Translations under genes and position numbers: made by a program
Shown: positions 35,226 through 44,289 of the stretch, one piece after another
Layout of the letters: the number at the start of each line of letters is the position of its first letter
Numbering within the stretch: position 1 is the first letter of the stretch
Notes under the pieces: generated by a model
The model's database searches: none
Seen by the model: only the letters and a program-made list of their open reading frames with translations
What the model was told of the DNA's origin: nothing
Assembly: GCA_028281065.1 (NCBI GenBank)
Contig: JANQKN010000050.1
Location: 1 to 47,636, forward strand
Reading direction: 5' to 3'
DNA length: 47,636 bases
From: Flavobacteriaceae bacterium
Lineage (GTDB): Bacteria > Bacteroidota > Bacteroidia > Flavobacteriales > Flavobacteriaceae

Positions 35226-35795
35226 ATGAAACAACTCAATATACCGTCCATTGTAGAATGGGCACTTCGCATCAATGTTTTTGTCAAACTGTTTATGTAT
35301 GGAATTGGAAAAATTGTTGGTGGACAATTTTATTTACGGGGCGAACTCCCTCAAGATGTCGGGGCAACTTCTTTATCGGAAGTAGGGAGTTTTGATCTGG
35401 CTTGGACCTTTTTTGGACACTCCAAGGGGTACATTCTGTTTATAGGGATTTCGCAACTCGTAGCTGCTTTGTTCTTTTTATTACCGCGTACTAAGCTATT
35501 GGGTGGGCTTATGCTCATCCCTATTTTGTTGAATATTATCGTAGTGGATTACTTCTATGGGGTGGCTTTTGGAGCCTTATTCAGTGCCTGCTTCTATTTA
35601 GGAAGTGTTTTGTTTGTATTGTACAGAAACAGAAATGCTATAGGAAGAGCCATAGCAAAGTTGTGGATTACATCGAAAATGTCTAACGGTAAAAACTTGA
35701 TTGTAAATATTATACTTATAGCAACAATGTTTGGGTTGGTTTTTGGTCTCGAGCTTCTTCTAATTAATTTCTTTGGCTACGACGACCGTTTTTAA
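35226..35795 (+). CDS. DoxX-like four-helix membrane protein
   Basis: 189 residues from ATG 35226; an in-frame TTG at 35214 is inside the terminator and unlikely. Hydrophobic segments lie at about 12-30, 66-82, 88-108, 110-130 and 156-178. FVKLFMYGIGKIVGGQF at 17-33 and WTFFGHSKGYILFIGISQLV resemble DoxX/DoxD-type membrane proteins. Its stop codon overlaps that of the convergent adhesin-like gene by 4 nt (TTAA). Function is not known. Confidence 0.5.
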   Translation: MKQLNIPSIVEWALRINVFVKLFMYGIGKIVGGQFYLRGELPQDVGATSLSEVGSFDLAWTFFGHSKGYILFIGISQLVAALFFLLPRTKLLGGLMLIPILLNIIVVDYFYGVAFGALFSACFYLGSVLFVLYRNRNAIGRAIAKLWITSKMSNGKNLIVNIILIATMFGLVFGLELLLINFFGYDDRF

Positions 35796-37423
35796 TGGTT
35801 AAAAGTCACATTGCTATACGACGCATTGATCGTTACCGATCTAGGGCTTCCTTGTGAACCTTGATACCCCTTAAGCATGGTATGCGACGTATTCTTGTTT
35901 TTGGATACTATTTCCAGTGATTCAGGGCTGTCGAAACGTGATTTCTTACCTGTATAAAGGAATGAGAACGAGCTTTTGGGAAGGTCCAAAAAGGCATCGG
36001 TATTCTCCAATACAATGTCCAGGTTCCTAAAACCTGAGTCGATATTTTTAATATACAGGTTGCCAAACGAACCCGATAGGAAAGCCTTATCTGTCAAGGA
36101 AATTACGTTCACGTTGCTGGAGTTTGCTTGTAGGTTAATGTTCTTAACTACATTCAGCTTACAATCTTCTACATACTTTAAATCCAACATACCATCCAGC
36201 CAGTTGTTTACATACACAGGAGCATAAGCCGCATTGATGAGGGTTTCCCCCCCATCAATGCTATTGGCTGTTAATGTACTGTAATCCAAGATTGCTTTTA
36301 TATTATAGGCATCGGCCATTTTTACTTCTCCATACCGAACGTTAATGTTGGTACGGGTGTTTTTTGGCATGCGAATAATAATGGTCTTCTTGGCTTTTAC
36401 AGGTTCTTCATCGAAAAGCCCTCCTTTTTTATTTCCATTAATAATGATCTTTTTGTCACCATTCGGCGAGGTAATGACTTCAGAATTATAATTGTCGAAC
36501 TGCTCGGCCCATTTCTCTACATCCTTACCAAACTGCTCTCCCCATTTCTCCATATCCTTGCCAAACTCTTCGCCCCACTTTTCCATGTCTTTTCCAAAGG
36601 CTTCACCCCATTTCTCCATACTTTTTCCAAACTCTTCTCCCCACTTCTCCATTTTCTCTTCAAATTCGGGTCCAAATTGCATTTCGAACTTTTCGCCAAA
36701 CTGTTCTCCCCAATCTTCCATTACTTTTTCGAAATCGGCAGCCCATTCATCTACATCGGCTAGCCAAGCATCTACTTCGCGTACAGAAACAGAAGTTCCG
36801 TGTTTTTTGTTTAGCTTGTCTACATAGGCTTGCTTGTCCTTTTCGTATTTACCACGGTCGAAATTGTTTATATGCCCGTCACCAAAGCTGAAGTTATAAG
36901 AACCATTCTTATCCTTTATACTTGGATGTTTGTCGCTAAAGGGCCATACGGGTATTTTACCCACATCAGGGATATCTGGCACAACCACTTGAAAATCCAT
37001 ACCCTTAAAAGCATCCAGCAAAGGCATAATATCTATCTCTTTAAGCTTTTCCAAATGCTCTAAGTGTTTTACCCTGTCCAAGGCCCTAACAGGCATGGTT
37101 TCTATACCACCCCAAAGACTGCCTTCGTTGGAGTTAACCACTACTTTTTGGCTGTTGCCAAGTACGTCCAATTTCCACTTCTTGAACACAATCTCCTTTT
37201 CTTCTTGGGAAAGGTTATCGTCGTCTATAAAGGCTTCTACCTCTACAACATCTTTGTTCCATGTTTCGAATATAATGTTGGTATGCGATGCATCTACGCT
37301 AACAAATGCATCCTTACCTACTTCGAAACGTTCTACAGACCTCGACTGCGCATGGAGCAAAACAACGCTCAAAAGCGCCAGCGCCAAGGTAAGTTTATGT
37401 GATACTTTCAGTAAACTGTTCAT
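35792..37423 (-). CDS. Secreted beta-repeat protein with an 11-residue Trp repeat (DUF4097-like), ECF target
   Basis: A 543-residue protein with a signal peptide (about 1-25, ending LLHAQ). Residues 30-110 and 340-543 are beta-strand rich, with the alternating pattern of DUF4097/putative adhesin proteins. Between them lies a helical segment, about 219-310, with five regular units of MEKWGEEFGKD type; Trp occurs at 261, 272, 283, 294 and 305, exactly 11 residues apart, and at 227 and 238 in phase. It is the third gene of a sigma/anti-sigma operon and overlaps the putative anti-sigma gene by 29 nt. It may sense or report on envelope state, but this is inference. Confidence 0.6.
   Translation of the reverse strand: MNSLLKVSHKLTLALALLSVVLLHAQSRSVERFEVGKDAFVSVDASHTNIIFETWNKDVVEVEAFIDDDNLSQEEKEIVFKKWKLDVLGNSQKVVVNSNEGSLWGGIETMPVRALDRVKHLEHLEKLKEIDIMPLLDAFKGMDFQVVVPDIPDVGKIPVWPFSDKHPSIKDKNGSYNFSFGDGHINNFDRGKYEKDKQAYVDKLNKKHGTSVSVREVDAWLADVDEWAADFEKVMEDWGEQFGEKFEMQFGPEFEEKMEKWGEEFGKSMEKWGEAFGKDMEKWGEEFGKDMEKWGEQFGKDVEKWAEQFDNYNSEVITSPNGDKKIIINGNKKGGLFDEEPVKAKKTIIIRMPKNTRTNINVRYGEVKMADAYNIKAILDYSTLTANSIDGGETLINAAYAPVYVNNWLDGMLDLKYVEDCKLNVVKNINLQANSSNVNVISLTDKAFLSGSFGNLYIKNIDSGFRNLDIVLENTDAFLDLPKSSFSFLYTGKKSRFDSPESLEIVSKNKNTSHTMLKGYQGSQGSPRSVTINASYSNVTFNH
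36503..36655 (-). repeat. 33-bp tandem repeat encoding the 11-residue Trp units
   Basis: Five nearly identical 33-bp units in the ECF operon gene. The core residues are WG-E-x-FGK-x-MEK. A period of 11 corresponds to three helical turns, so the Trp and Phe should line up on one face of a long helix. Confidence 0.85.
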
Positions 37424-37979
37424 TTTCCAATTGTTTAAGTTCTTTTAATTTGTTTTTAAGTTTGAACAGCAATTCCAAACGTAATTTCAAATTATCGATA
37501 AGAGCGTTGATGGTAGCTTCTGTAGGGCCTACCTCGTTCATTTGTTCACCGAGCCTTTTGTACTCTGCATCCAATTCGGCAAGCCGCTTTTTATATCCGT
37601 CTATAAGTTCTTTGTTGTCGCTATCCTCTTCCAAAGAGGCCAATTGCAATTGGATCCCATTAAGATAGAAGTCCTCCACCTTTTTTAGTTCCGGGGAAAT
37701 ATCCCCTAAGGTAATCCCAGGCACCTCTGTATTCTCTATCGTATCATCTGCGATTTCTGGCCCCTCTGTTCCATCATCCAGATTCACAAACCAGTACCCC
37801 AATCCAAGGAATACCACGATAACGGCAGCGATTTTGATCCAAAACAGGAAGGGTTTCTTTTCCTTCTTGTCTGAAAAGGCTTCCTTTAGCTTTTCCTCGA
37901 AACGTGCTTCATGGCCTTTGGGTAATTGCTCCCCTTTTGTAGGCCCCTGCTGCATCATTTTTCTAATATCCTGTGCCAT
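37395..37979 (-). CDS. Single-pass membrane protein, putative anti-sigma factor
   Basis: A 194-residue protein. The N-terminal 44 residues are soluble and charged, with HEARFEEKLKEAF in the position of the anti-sigma helix. FWIKIAAVIVVFLGLGYWF at about 46-64 is one membrane segment. The periplasmic part has an extended acidic linker then a long coiled coil rich in Leu, Lys and Glu (about 100-190). It overlaps the sigma gene by 17 nt and the repeat-protein gene by 29 nt, so the three are translationally coupled. The coiled coil could contact the 11-residue helix of the third protein; this is a testable guess. Confidence 0.6.
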   Translation of the reverse strand: MAQDIRKMMQQGPTKGEQLPKGHEARFEEKLKEAFSDKKEKKPFLFWIKIAAVIVVFLGLGYWFVNLDDGTEGPEIADDTIENTEVPGITLGDISPELKKVEDFYLNGIQLQLASLEEDSDNKELIDGYKKRLAELDAEYKRLGEQMNEVGPTEATINALIDNLKLRLELLFKLKNKLKELKQLENEQFTESIT

Positions 37980-38508
37980 ATTGCAAATGCTTTAATTGTT
38001 CTTGTAACTGTTTTTTTCCGCGAAACAGATTGGTTCTGGAAGCGCTTTCCGATATACCAAGGATATCGGCGATTTCCTGATGATCGTACCCTTCTAAAAG
38101 AAATAGCTGAACAACCACCCTATAGGGTTCTTTTAAATTGTCGATCGCACGATGCACTTCCTGTACGGTGACTTCGTCTGCCACACTCCAATCGTCATTT
38201 TCCTCACTCAATGTCAATACTTCCTCGTTAATGGAATAGGTTTCCAGCTTTCTCGCCTTAATAGCATCGAGACAGGTATTGATCACAATCCGTTTCAACC
38301 AGGCTCCAAAGGTGACGTCCCCCTTGAACTGATGTAGCTTGGAAAACGCCTTTATAAAGGCTTCCTGCATAACATCCTCTGCCTGCGCAATGTCCTTAAC
38401 ATATCGTTGAGCCACAATAAACATCCCCTCACAGTATTGCCTGTAGAGCGCCAACTGCGCCTTGGGATTCTGCTCCTTGCATTGTTCAACTAATAACGTT
38501 ACGGACAA
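37963..38508 (-). CDS. ECF (sigma-70 family) RNA polymerase sigma factor
   Basis: A 181-residue ECF sigma factor. Region 2 is recognised in ALYRQYCEGMFIVAQRYVKD and AEDVMQEAFIKAFSKLHQFKG at about 42-62, then FGAWLKRIVINTCLDAIK. Region 4 is in VVQLFLLEGYDHQEIADILG and ESASRTNLFRGKKQL near 152-167. It heads an operon with a membrane anti-sigma candidate and a secreted repeat protein, a layout seen for envelope-stress ECF systems of Bacteroidota. Divergent from the DUF2911 gene. Confidence 0.93.
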   Translation of the reverse strand: MSVTLLVEQCKEQNPKAQLALYRQYCEGMFIVAQRYVKDIAQAEDVMQEAFIKAFSKLHQFKGDVTFGAWLKRIVINTCLDAIKARKLETYSINEEVLTLSEENDDWSVADEVTVQEVHRAIDNLKEPYRVVVQLFLLEGYDHQEIADILGISESASRTNLFRGKKQLQEQLKHLQYGTGY

Positions 38509-38621
38509 AATTTGATGGTTTTTTTGGTTGCTGTTCGGGTTAAAGACGACAGAAAAAATTGCGTGTTACAAAATTTAGAATTTTTAAATTTACTACCTTT
38601 CCTTGTGAAAACTCAGGAGTC

Positions 38622-39200
38622 ATGAACAAACTTGTAAAAATTTCCCTTAAAATACTCGGAGCCCTTATAGTACTTGCCCTGCTGTTCTATTTTGTCATTG
38701 GTCCCATTATGAAAACCAGTACAAAAAAACACAGTCCGGAAGTCGTTGAAACCTATGAAAACAATGCCACGAATATTGAAATTTTTTATTGCAGCCCTTC
38801 CAAAAAGGACCGCGTAATATTTGGGGAATTGGTTCCTTATGGTGAAGTATGGCGTACCGGAGCCAACGAAGCCAGTACATTTACCACCAATAAAGACCTT
38901 ACCATAGATGGTAAAATGCTTCCAGCTGGAAAGTATACTTTATGGACCATCCCGGGCGAGGATACATGGCAGATTATATTCAACAAAAAAATGTATGGTT
39001 GGGGTGTTCGTTTTCAAGACGGAAAAGCCATGCGCGAAGAAAAGCATGATGCCTTGGTGGCTACTGCTAAAGTTTCGCAAAGTATCACTGTTCAGGAAAA
39101 CTTCTCCATCAATCTCTTGGAAGCAACTTCCAACGATCTGGTGTTGATGTTTGCTTGGGATAACGTTACCGTCCCCTTGACTATGAAAGTAACCCCTTAA
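38622..39200 (+). CDS. DUF2911 family membrane-anchored protein
   Basis: 192 residues from ATG 38622, which has a Shine-Dalgarno-like AGGAG 5 nt upstream, unusual for this phylum; the longer frame from 38559 lacks such support. Residues 7-27 ([21 protein letters not shown]) form a membrane anchor. [21 protein letters not shown] at about 81-101 (starting [11 protein letters not shown]) and [18 protein letters not shown] are the DUF2911 hallmarks; the domain is probably periplasmic. Function unknown. The next gene, meaB, starts 13 nt after the stop. Confidence 0.85.
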   Translation: MNKLVKISLKILGALIVLALLFYFVIGPIMKTSTKKHSPEVVETYENNATNIEIFYCSPSKKDRVIFGELVPYGEVWRTGANEASTFTTNKDLTIDGKMLPAGKYTLWTIPGEDTWQIIFNKKMYGWGVRFQDGKAMREEKHDALVATAKVSQSITVQENFSINLLEATSNDLVLMFAWDNVTVPLTMKVTP

Positions 39201-39213
39201 ATCCATCCGTGCT

Positions 39214-40290
39214 GTGAACAAATCCAAAGACGGAGCCCTTCATGAAAAAGGAGGCATTACCCCTCCCGATTCCCTAAGCAAAAGTGCCGCCGAAAAGCTA
39301 AAGGAAAAGCGTAGGCAATCTGTTTCTACTTCCGATCTCTTGCAAGGGTTGCTCGCTAAAGACAAAACCGCTTTAAGTCGAGCCATTACCTTGGTGGAAA
39401 GCACAGCTCCCAAACATCAAAAACAAGCCAAGGAGATTATAGAAGCCTGCCTTCCCCATGCCAATAAATCCATCAGGGTTGGGATTACCGGGGTACCCGG
39501 GGTAGGAAAAAGCACCTTTATAGAACGTTTTGGAAAACAATTGGCGGACCAAGGCAAACAGATCGCCATCCTTGCCGTGGATCCCAGTAGTAGTTTAAGT
39601 AAAGGGAGCATTTTAGGCGATAAAACCCGCATGGAGGAACTGGTTAAAGAGCCCTTTGTTTTTATACGGCCTTCGGCCAGTGGGGATTCTTTAGGCGGTG
39701 TTGCCCGAAAAACCCGAGAGGCTATCATTCTATGCGAAGCTGCGGGATACGATCATATCCTTATCGAAACCGTAGGTGTGGGACAAAGTGAAACGGCGGT
39801 CCATTCCATGACCGATTTCTTTTTGTTGCTGAAACTCGCTGGTGCGGGTGATGAACTACAGGGCATTAAAAGGGGTATTATGGAAATGGCCGACCTTATT
39901 GTGATCAATAAAGCGGATGGGGAGAACCAGAAAGCGGCTAAGCAGGCCAAATTGGAATTCAATCGGGCATTGCATCTCTACCCTTTAAAGGAAAGCGGAT
40001 GGCGCCCAAAGGCCGTGACTTGTTCTGCTTTGGAAAACCAGGGAGTAAACGACATTTGGGATCTGATTTCAGAATATATGGAACAATCCAAAGATGGTGG
40101 ATACTTTCAACAAAAGCGAAACGAGCAGAATAAATATTGGTTGTTGCAAACCATAGAATCCCGACTAAAAAGTGATTTCTACCACCATCCCGAAGTAAAA
40201 AAGGAGCTGGAAAAGCAATTACAGTTGTTAAGTGAAAACAAAACGACTCCTTTTGAGGCGGCTGAAGTTTTACTAAACTTTACTGCATAA
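39214..40290 (+). CDS. meaB: Methylmalonyl-CoA mutase-associated GTPase MeaB
   Basis: 358 residues from a GTG start at 39214; the next in-frame Met is inside the GTPase domain, so GTG is required or the true start is another non-ATG codon. Walker [10 protein letters not shown] at 93-101, switch/base motifs [20 protein letters not shown] at about 116-135, [13 protein letters not shown] near 183-195, and NKAD for guanine recognition are all seen. The family loads adenosylcobalamin into methylmalonyl-CoA mutase and protects it. It fits with the adenosyltransferase encoded upstream. The 3' end overlaps the convergent epimerase gene by 11 nt. Confidence 0.95.
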   Translation: MNKSKDGALHEKGGITPPDSLSKSAAEKLKEKRRQSVSTSDLLQGLLAKDKTALSRAITLVESTAPKHQKQAKEIIEACLPHANKSIRVGITGVPGVGKSTFIERFGKQLADQGKQIAILAVDPSSSLSKGSILGDKTRMEELVKEPFVFIRPSASGDSLGGVARKTREAIILCEAAGYDHILIETVGVGQSETAVHSMTDFFLLLKLAGAGDELQGIKRGIMEMADLIVINKADGENQKAAKQAKLEFNRALHLYPLKESGWRPKAVTCSALENQGVNDIWDLISEYMEQSKDGGYFQQKRNEQNKYWLLQTIESRLKSDFYHHPEVKKELEKQLQLLSENKTTPFEAAEVLLNFTA

Positions 40291-41224
40291 AACTCTTCCG
40301 AAACCACTCCACATGGGCTTCCAACCCTTCCCTAAGTCCTGTGGTAGGATTGTAATTCAGCAGTTTTCGGGCTTTATCGATATTCGCCTTAGTACGTGAC
40401 TGATCGCCAGGACGCGGGGGTTTATTGGCAATTGTGATCTTTTTGTCTAAAATGGTTTCCACCGTGGCAATACCTGTTGCGGTAGAATTTTCTTCTTCGG
40501 TCCCCAAATTGAAAATCTCCGTATTACAAACTTCTTTGTAATCCATCACACTCACAATACCATCCACAATATCCTGTACGTAGGTAAAGCTTCGTAAGTG
40601 CTTTTCGCTCCCTTCGTACAACGGAAAGGGTTTGTCGTTTAATCCACAATCGATCAGGCGAGTGTAGAGTTTATCGGGTCGTTCCCTGGGGCCGTATACC
40701 GAATAGAGACGCAAAGAGGTAGATTGCAACAATCCCCTACGTGCATAGGCCAATACCAATTGCTCGGCAGCCAATTTGGTAACACCGTACCAAGAAGCGG
40801 GAAGCGGCGCTTCGTCTTCGGTCATGGTAGCATACAAACCGTAAATGGAAGAAGTGGCTATGTTTACGAAAAAAGGTTTTTGGGAAAACCCTTCGATAAC
40901 ATCCAACATACGCTGGGTTCCCAAGATGTTATTGGTAAAATAATCTGAAAACGTACTGGTAACGGATATTCCCGGTTGTGCAGCAAAGTGAAAAATAAAG
41001 TCCAAATCTTCGGTAACCACAGTAGCCAAATCGTCTTCACGAAGATCCACTTTTTTTACCTCCATCCCTCTTTCGGAAAGCTCTTTTGCGTTCAATTCCT
41101 TGAGGGAACGGTCGTAGTAATCGGAAAAATTATCGATGGCCACCACATCATGACCTAGGCTGTGCAATCGTTCGCAAGTATGCGACCCTATAAAACCGGC
41201 TGCTCCGGTAACCAATACCTTCAT
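40280..41224 (-). CDS. NAD-dependent nucleotide-sugar epimerase (UDP-glucuronate 4-epimerase-like)
   Basis: A 314-residue extended [23 protein letters not shown] at 4-23 is the NAD loop, followed by [17 protein letters not shown], a segment typical of UDP-glucuronate epimerases. [11 protein letters not shown] holds the catalytic Ser, and [14 protein letters not shown] near 144-157 has Yxxx[14 protein letters not shown] binds the nucleotide sugar. It is divergent from the glycan cassette at 41311, and a perfect TAnnTTTG box on each strand lies in the 86-bp gap, so both sides may be co-regulated. The exact sugar is uncertain. Confidence 0.82.
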   Translation of the reverse strand: MKVLVTGAAGFIGSHTCERLHSLGHDVVAIDNFSDYYDRSLKELNAKELSERGMEVKKVDLREDDLATVVTEDLDFIFHFAAQPGISVTSTFSDYFTNNILGTQRMLDVIEGFSQKPFFVNIATSSIYGLYATMTEDEAPLPASWYGVTKLAAEQLVLAYARRGLLQSTSLRLYSVYGPRERPDKLYTRLIDCGLNDKPFPLYEGSEKHLRSFTYVQDIVDGIVSVMDYKEVCNTEIFNLGTEEENSTATGIATVETILDKKITIANKPPRPGDQSRTKANIDKARKLLNYNPTTGLREGLEAHVEWFRKSFMQ

Positions 41225-41242
41225 ATCTATTATTTACCTATG

Positions 41243-41250
41243 CAAAAATA
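41243..41250 (-). promoter_or_regulatory. Candidate -7 box TATTTTTG for the epimerase gene
   Basis: Exact TAnnTTTG match on the minus strand, 18 nt before the epimerase ATG. No clear TTG element was found at the preferred distance. Confidence 0.45.
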
Positions 41251-41291
41251 ACAGCTTTTTTAGCTTTCTGTTTTATTCTTGAAAAAAGAAA

Positions 41292-41299
41292 TACTTTTG
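41292..41299 (+). promoter_or_regulatory. Candidate -7 box TACTTTTG for the glycan cassette
   Basis: Exact TAnnTTTG match, 11 nt before the ATG at 41311 and 23 nt before a second in-frame ATG at 41323. The second start would leave a more normal leader. Confidence 0.45.
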
Positions 41300-41310
41300 C
41301 AGGAAACGAA

Positions 41311-42033
41311 ATGGCAAACCACATGTACGATTTCACCATAATTGTACCCGTCTACAACGAAGAAGACAACCTGGAGCGGGTGGAAAAAGAACTACTGGCA
41401 TACACCCAGATAGCCTCCAAAAAAACAAGCATCCTTTTTGTAAATGATGGTTCCAAGGACAAGAGCCAAGCATTGATAGAAGACATCTGTACCCGCAACC
41501 CTGAGTTTCATTTTATTCAGTTTGAAGAAAACCGTGGGTTAAGTGCTGCCATAAAAGCAGGGTTCGACCATGTGGAAACCAAATTGTTGGGATATATAGA
41601 CAGTGATCTACAGACTGCCCCTTCCGATTTCAATCTGTTATTGGAACACATTGGGGACTACGATCTGGTGACTGGTGTTCGCTCCAACCGAAAGGACTCG
41701 TTTGTAAAAAACATGTCTTCCAAAATAGCCAATGGTATACGCAGGACTTTTACCCATGACGGCATGGACGATACAGGATGCCCCTTAAAAGTGATAAAAA
41801 CCGACTATGCCAAGCGTATTCCTATGTTTAGGGGACTCCACAGGTTTTTGCCTGCCATGATCCTGTTACAGGAAGGAAAAATACTCCAGGTTCCTGTACA
41901 ACACTTTCCTAGGATTGCAGGAACGGCAAAGTTTGGTCTTTGGAACCGTCTTTTAGGTCCCTTAATGGATTGCTTTGCCTATTTGTGGATGAAGAAAAAA
42001 TACATCAACTACCGAGTAAAAAATAAAGGATGA
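41311..42033 (+). CDS. Polyprenyl-phosphate glycosyltransferase, family 2 (ArnC/DPM1-like)
   Basis: 240 residues from ATG 41311; ATG 41323 (MYDFTIIVPVYNEEDN) is an alternative. The GT2 core has TIIVPVYNEEDNLERV at 8-23, LFVNDGSKDKSQ near 46-57 and GYIDSDLQTAPSDF near 93-106 with the DSD motif; QTAP is typical of ArnC and dolichyl-phosphate-mannose synthase relatives. GLHRFLPAMILLQEGKI near 174-190 is also family-specific. It probably moves a sugar to undecaprenyl phosphate for later use by the ArnT-like enzyme downstream. Its 3' end overlaps the next gene by 4 nt. Confidence 0.87.
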   Translation: MANHMYDFTIIVPVYNEEDNLERVEKELLAYTQIASKKTSILFVNDGSKDKSQALIEDICTRNPEFHFIQFEENRGLSAAIKAGFDHVETKLLGYIDSDLQTAPSDFNLLLEHIGDYDLVTGVRSNRKDSFVKNMSSKIANGIRRTFTHDGMDDTGCPLKVIKTDYAKRIPMFRGLHRFLPAMILLQEGKILQVPVQHFPRIAGTAKFGLWNRLLGPLMDCFAYLWMKKKYINYRVKNKG

Positions 42034-42665
42034 AGGATTGGATGGTGTATGGCATAGGATTCTTGGCACAGATCCTCTTTTCGGGCCGATTGTTGGTGCA
42101 ATGGATCCTTTCCGAAAAAAACAACCGTATCATTACCCCTTCCCTATTCTGGAAGCTGAGCCTTTTGGCTTCTTTCCTACTGTTTGTATACGGATACTTA
42201 CGGGATGATTTTGCGATCATGCTTGGGCAATCGCTCACCTATTTTATTTACATAAGGAACCTTCAGCTCCAAGGGAAATGGCAAAAATCACCCGTATGGT
42301 TTCGGTGGTTCCTGCTGTTGTTCCCCATCGCCATTATTGCGTATGGGTATAATAACGGGGAGTACGATATTTATCAGCTTTTCAACAACGAAGATATCCC
42401 CAATTGGTTATTGGCTCTGGGAATTGTAGCACAGGTACTTTTCACCTTTCGGTTTATCTACCAATGGATTTATTCCGAAAAAACCAAAACCTCTCAATTG
42501 CCCATTGGTTTTTGGCGATTGAGCGTTCTAGGGGCTTCCCTTATCTTAACCTATGCCATTTTTAGGAAAGACCCTGTACTTTTTGTGGGGCATGGTGCTG
42601 GGATGATTATTTATATCCGCAATATCTTTATCGGAAAAAAAGAACGACGTGGAGTGGAGCAATAA
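42030..42665 (+). CDS. Membrane protein with two LAB_N (lipid-A-disaccharide synthase N-terminal) domains
   Basis: A 211-residue protein with two homologous halves. The first (about 6-80) has GFLAQILFSGRLLVQWILSE and a second helix with YFIYIRNLQL; the second (about 126-205) has GIVAQVLFTFRFIYQWIYSE and GAGMIIYIRNIFI. Each half has about three membrane helices, as in the LAB_N domain, which is related to small flippase-like proteins. Between polyprenyl-phosphate GT2 and an ArnT-like gene, it occupies the place of ArnE/F and may flip the lipid-linked sugar. That function is inference. Confidence 0.85.
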   Translation: MKDWMVYGIGFLAQILFSGRLLVQWILSEKNNRIITPSLFWKLSLLASFLLFVYGYLRDDFAIMLGQSLTYFIYIRNLQLQGKWQKSPVWFRWFLLLFPIAIIAYGYNNGEYDIYQLFNNEDIPNWLLALGIVAQVLFTFRFIYQWIYSEKTKTSQLPIGFWRLSVLGASLILTYAIFRKDPVLFVGHGAGMIIYIRNIFIGKKERRGVEQ

Positions 42666-44283
42666 AAAATACATGATCTGGTTGTTGATAGCCTGTGCAG
42701 CTATTTTCCTATCCAATCTGTCGGTACTGCATGTTAACATTATGGAAGCCCGAAACTTTATTACGGCCCGAGAAATGATCCAAGATGGCAACTGGCTCCT
42801 AACCACCCTCAACGGTTATCCCCGTTATCAAAAACCACCCTTACCTACGTGGATTACGGCTGTCTTTGCGATGGCTTTTGGATTAAAAAACCTGATTGCA
42901 CTAAGACTCCCTGCAGCCCTCATGGCAATTGTATTAGTACTCACCTCTTATAAGTTTAGCAGTCGCCTCACCAAGAACAACTACTATGCTTTTGTTGGAT
43001 CGCTAGTCATGGCTACTTCGTTTTATATCGTTTCGGCTGGAAGGGATGCCAATTGGGATATCTATACCCACGGTTTTATGATGGTGTGTATCTACCAATT
43101 GTATTTGTTCTTTACCTTCAACGAAAAAATGTACCAACGGGTGTTGATAGCGGCCCTTTTCTTTGGATGCTCCTTTATGAGCAAAGGTCCCGTTTCGCTT
43201 TATGCATTACTGCTGCCTTTCCTTATTTCCTTCGGAATTGTATATAAGTACAAGGGCTTTAAAAAGCGTATCCTTCCCCTACTCCTATTTTTGGCGGTTT
43301 CCCTATTGTTATCAGCTTGGTGGCATTGGTATACCTATACGTTCGACCCGGAAACGGTAGCTGCCATCACCAAAAAGGAAACCAGTAATTGGACAGGTTA
43401 TAATGTTAGGCCTTTCTACTACTATTGGAGTTTCTTTACCCAAAGTGGGGTTTGGACATTACCTGCATTTATTGCTTTGCTGTATCCCTATCTTAAAAAA
43501 AGGGTGTTCGATAAGAAAGCCTACCTTTTTACTTTTCTATGGACCATGGGATCGGTGGTATTGTTATCCATTATTCCTGAAAAGAAGTCGAGGTATTTGC
43601 TCCCCGTACTTATCCCTATGGCATTGAATACGGCTTTTTATATAGAATACCTTTTCAGGGCTTTTTCTGAATTGAAAGACAAGCGCGAGACGATTCCCGT
43701 ATACTTCAATTTTGGGCTTATAGCTACTATTGGGGTGGTTTTCCCCGTAGGTGGCTATTTCTTTTTGAAAGACAATCTGGCTGGCAAATGGTTTTGGTTT
43801 ATAGTACTTTCCATCGTTTTATTTGCACTGGGCTTTTTCATCTTCAAAAATCTATTCAGAAAAAAAATAACGCCAGTTTTCTTCGCTACCATTGCTTTTA
43901 TTGCAGCCATCCTATGTTTTGGAATGCCCATGGCAAGGGCTTTAACGGTAAACCCGGAATTTAAAGGACTATCGCTACTGAATGAATGGCAAGCCGACAC
44001 TCACTTGAACGTATACGAATATGCTGGTTTTACACCAGAACTTATTTGGGATTATGGTAAACCAATATCGGTGTTAAAGCGGGAAGGAAAAGTAGACATC
44101 CCTACCGAGGATTCTTTTGGTTTGCTTGTGGCCGAAGAACATCTAAAAGAATTTGAAGCCGCATTCCCCAACCATAAAATAACGAAAGTGGTTCGTTATG
44201 ACATGAATCCCAAGGGACCTGGGGAACGTTCTCACCGTCCCAGACTGTGGCGGGATCTATTCTTGCTTACCAAAAAGAAATAG
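42649..44283 (+). CDS. ArnT-like (GT39/GT83) membrane glycosyltransferase
   Basis: 544 residues from GTG 42649 (overlapping the previous gene by 17 nt) or 536 from ATG 42673, 7 nt after that gene's stop; I cannot decide. The catalytic loop EARNFITAREMIQDGNWLL at about 33-51 has the acidic residue of PMT/ArnT transferases, followed by YPRYQKPPLPTWITA, a strong family hallmark. About 11-12 membrane helices follow, with a soluble C-terminal domain from about 440. It takes a sugar from undecaprenyl phosphate and attaches it to a periplasmic acceptor, such as lipid A. It ends 6 nt from the convergent PAP2 gene. Confidence 0.88.
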   Translation: MEWSNKKYMIWLLIACAAIFLSNLSVLHVNIMEARNFITAREMIQDGNWLLTTLNGYPRYQKPPLPTWITAVFAMAFGLKNLIALRLPAALMAIVLVLTSYKFSSRLTKNNYYAFVGSLVMATSFYIVSAGRDANWDIYTHGFMMVCIYQLYLFFTFNEKMYQRVLIAALFFGCSFMSKGPVSLYALLLPFLISFGIVYKYKGFKKRILPLLLFLAVSLLLSAWWHWYTYTFDPETVAAITKKETSNWTGYNVRPFYYYWSFFTQSGVWTLPAFIALLYPYLKKRVFDKKAYLFTFLWTMGSVVLLSIIPEKKSRYLLPVLIPMALNTAFYIEYLFRAFSELKDKRETIPVYFNFGLIATIGVVFPVGGYFFLKDNLAGKWFWFIVLSIVLFALGFFIFKNLFRKKITPVFFATIAFIAAILCFGMPMARALTVNPEFKGLSLLNEWQADTHLNVYEYAGFTPELIWDYGKPISVLKREGKVDIPTEDSFGLLVAEEHLKEFEAAFPNHKITKVVRYDMNPKGPGERSHRPRLWRDLFLLTKKK

Positions 44284-44289
44284 AAGTTG

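Noticed and set aside
36492-36827. Plus-strand Ser/Phe-rich frame with its own 11-residue repeat
   Set aside because: It is the antisense of the 33-bp repeat of the 543-residue protein. The minus-strand gene has a signal peptide, operon coupling and conserved flanking domains, so the antisense frame is a shadow.
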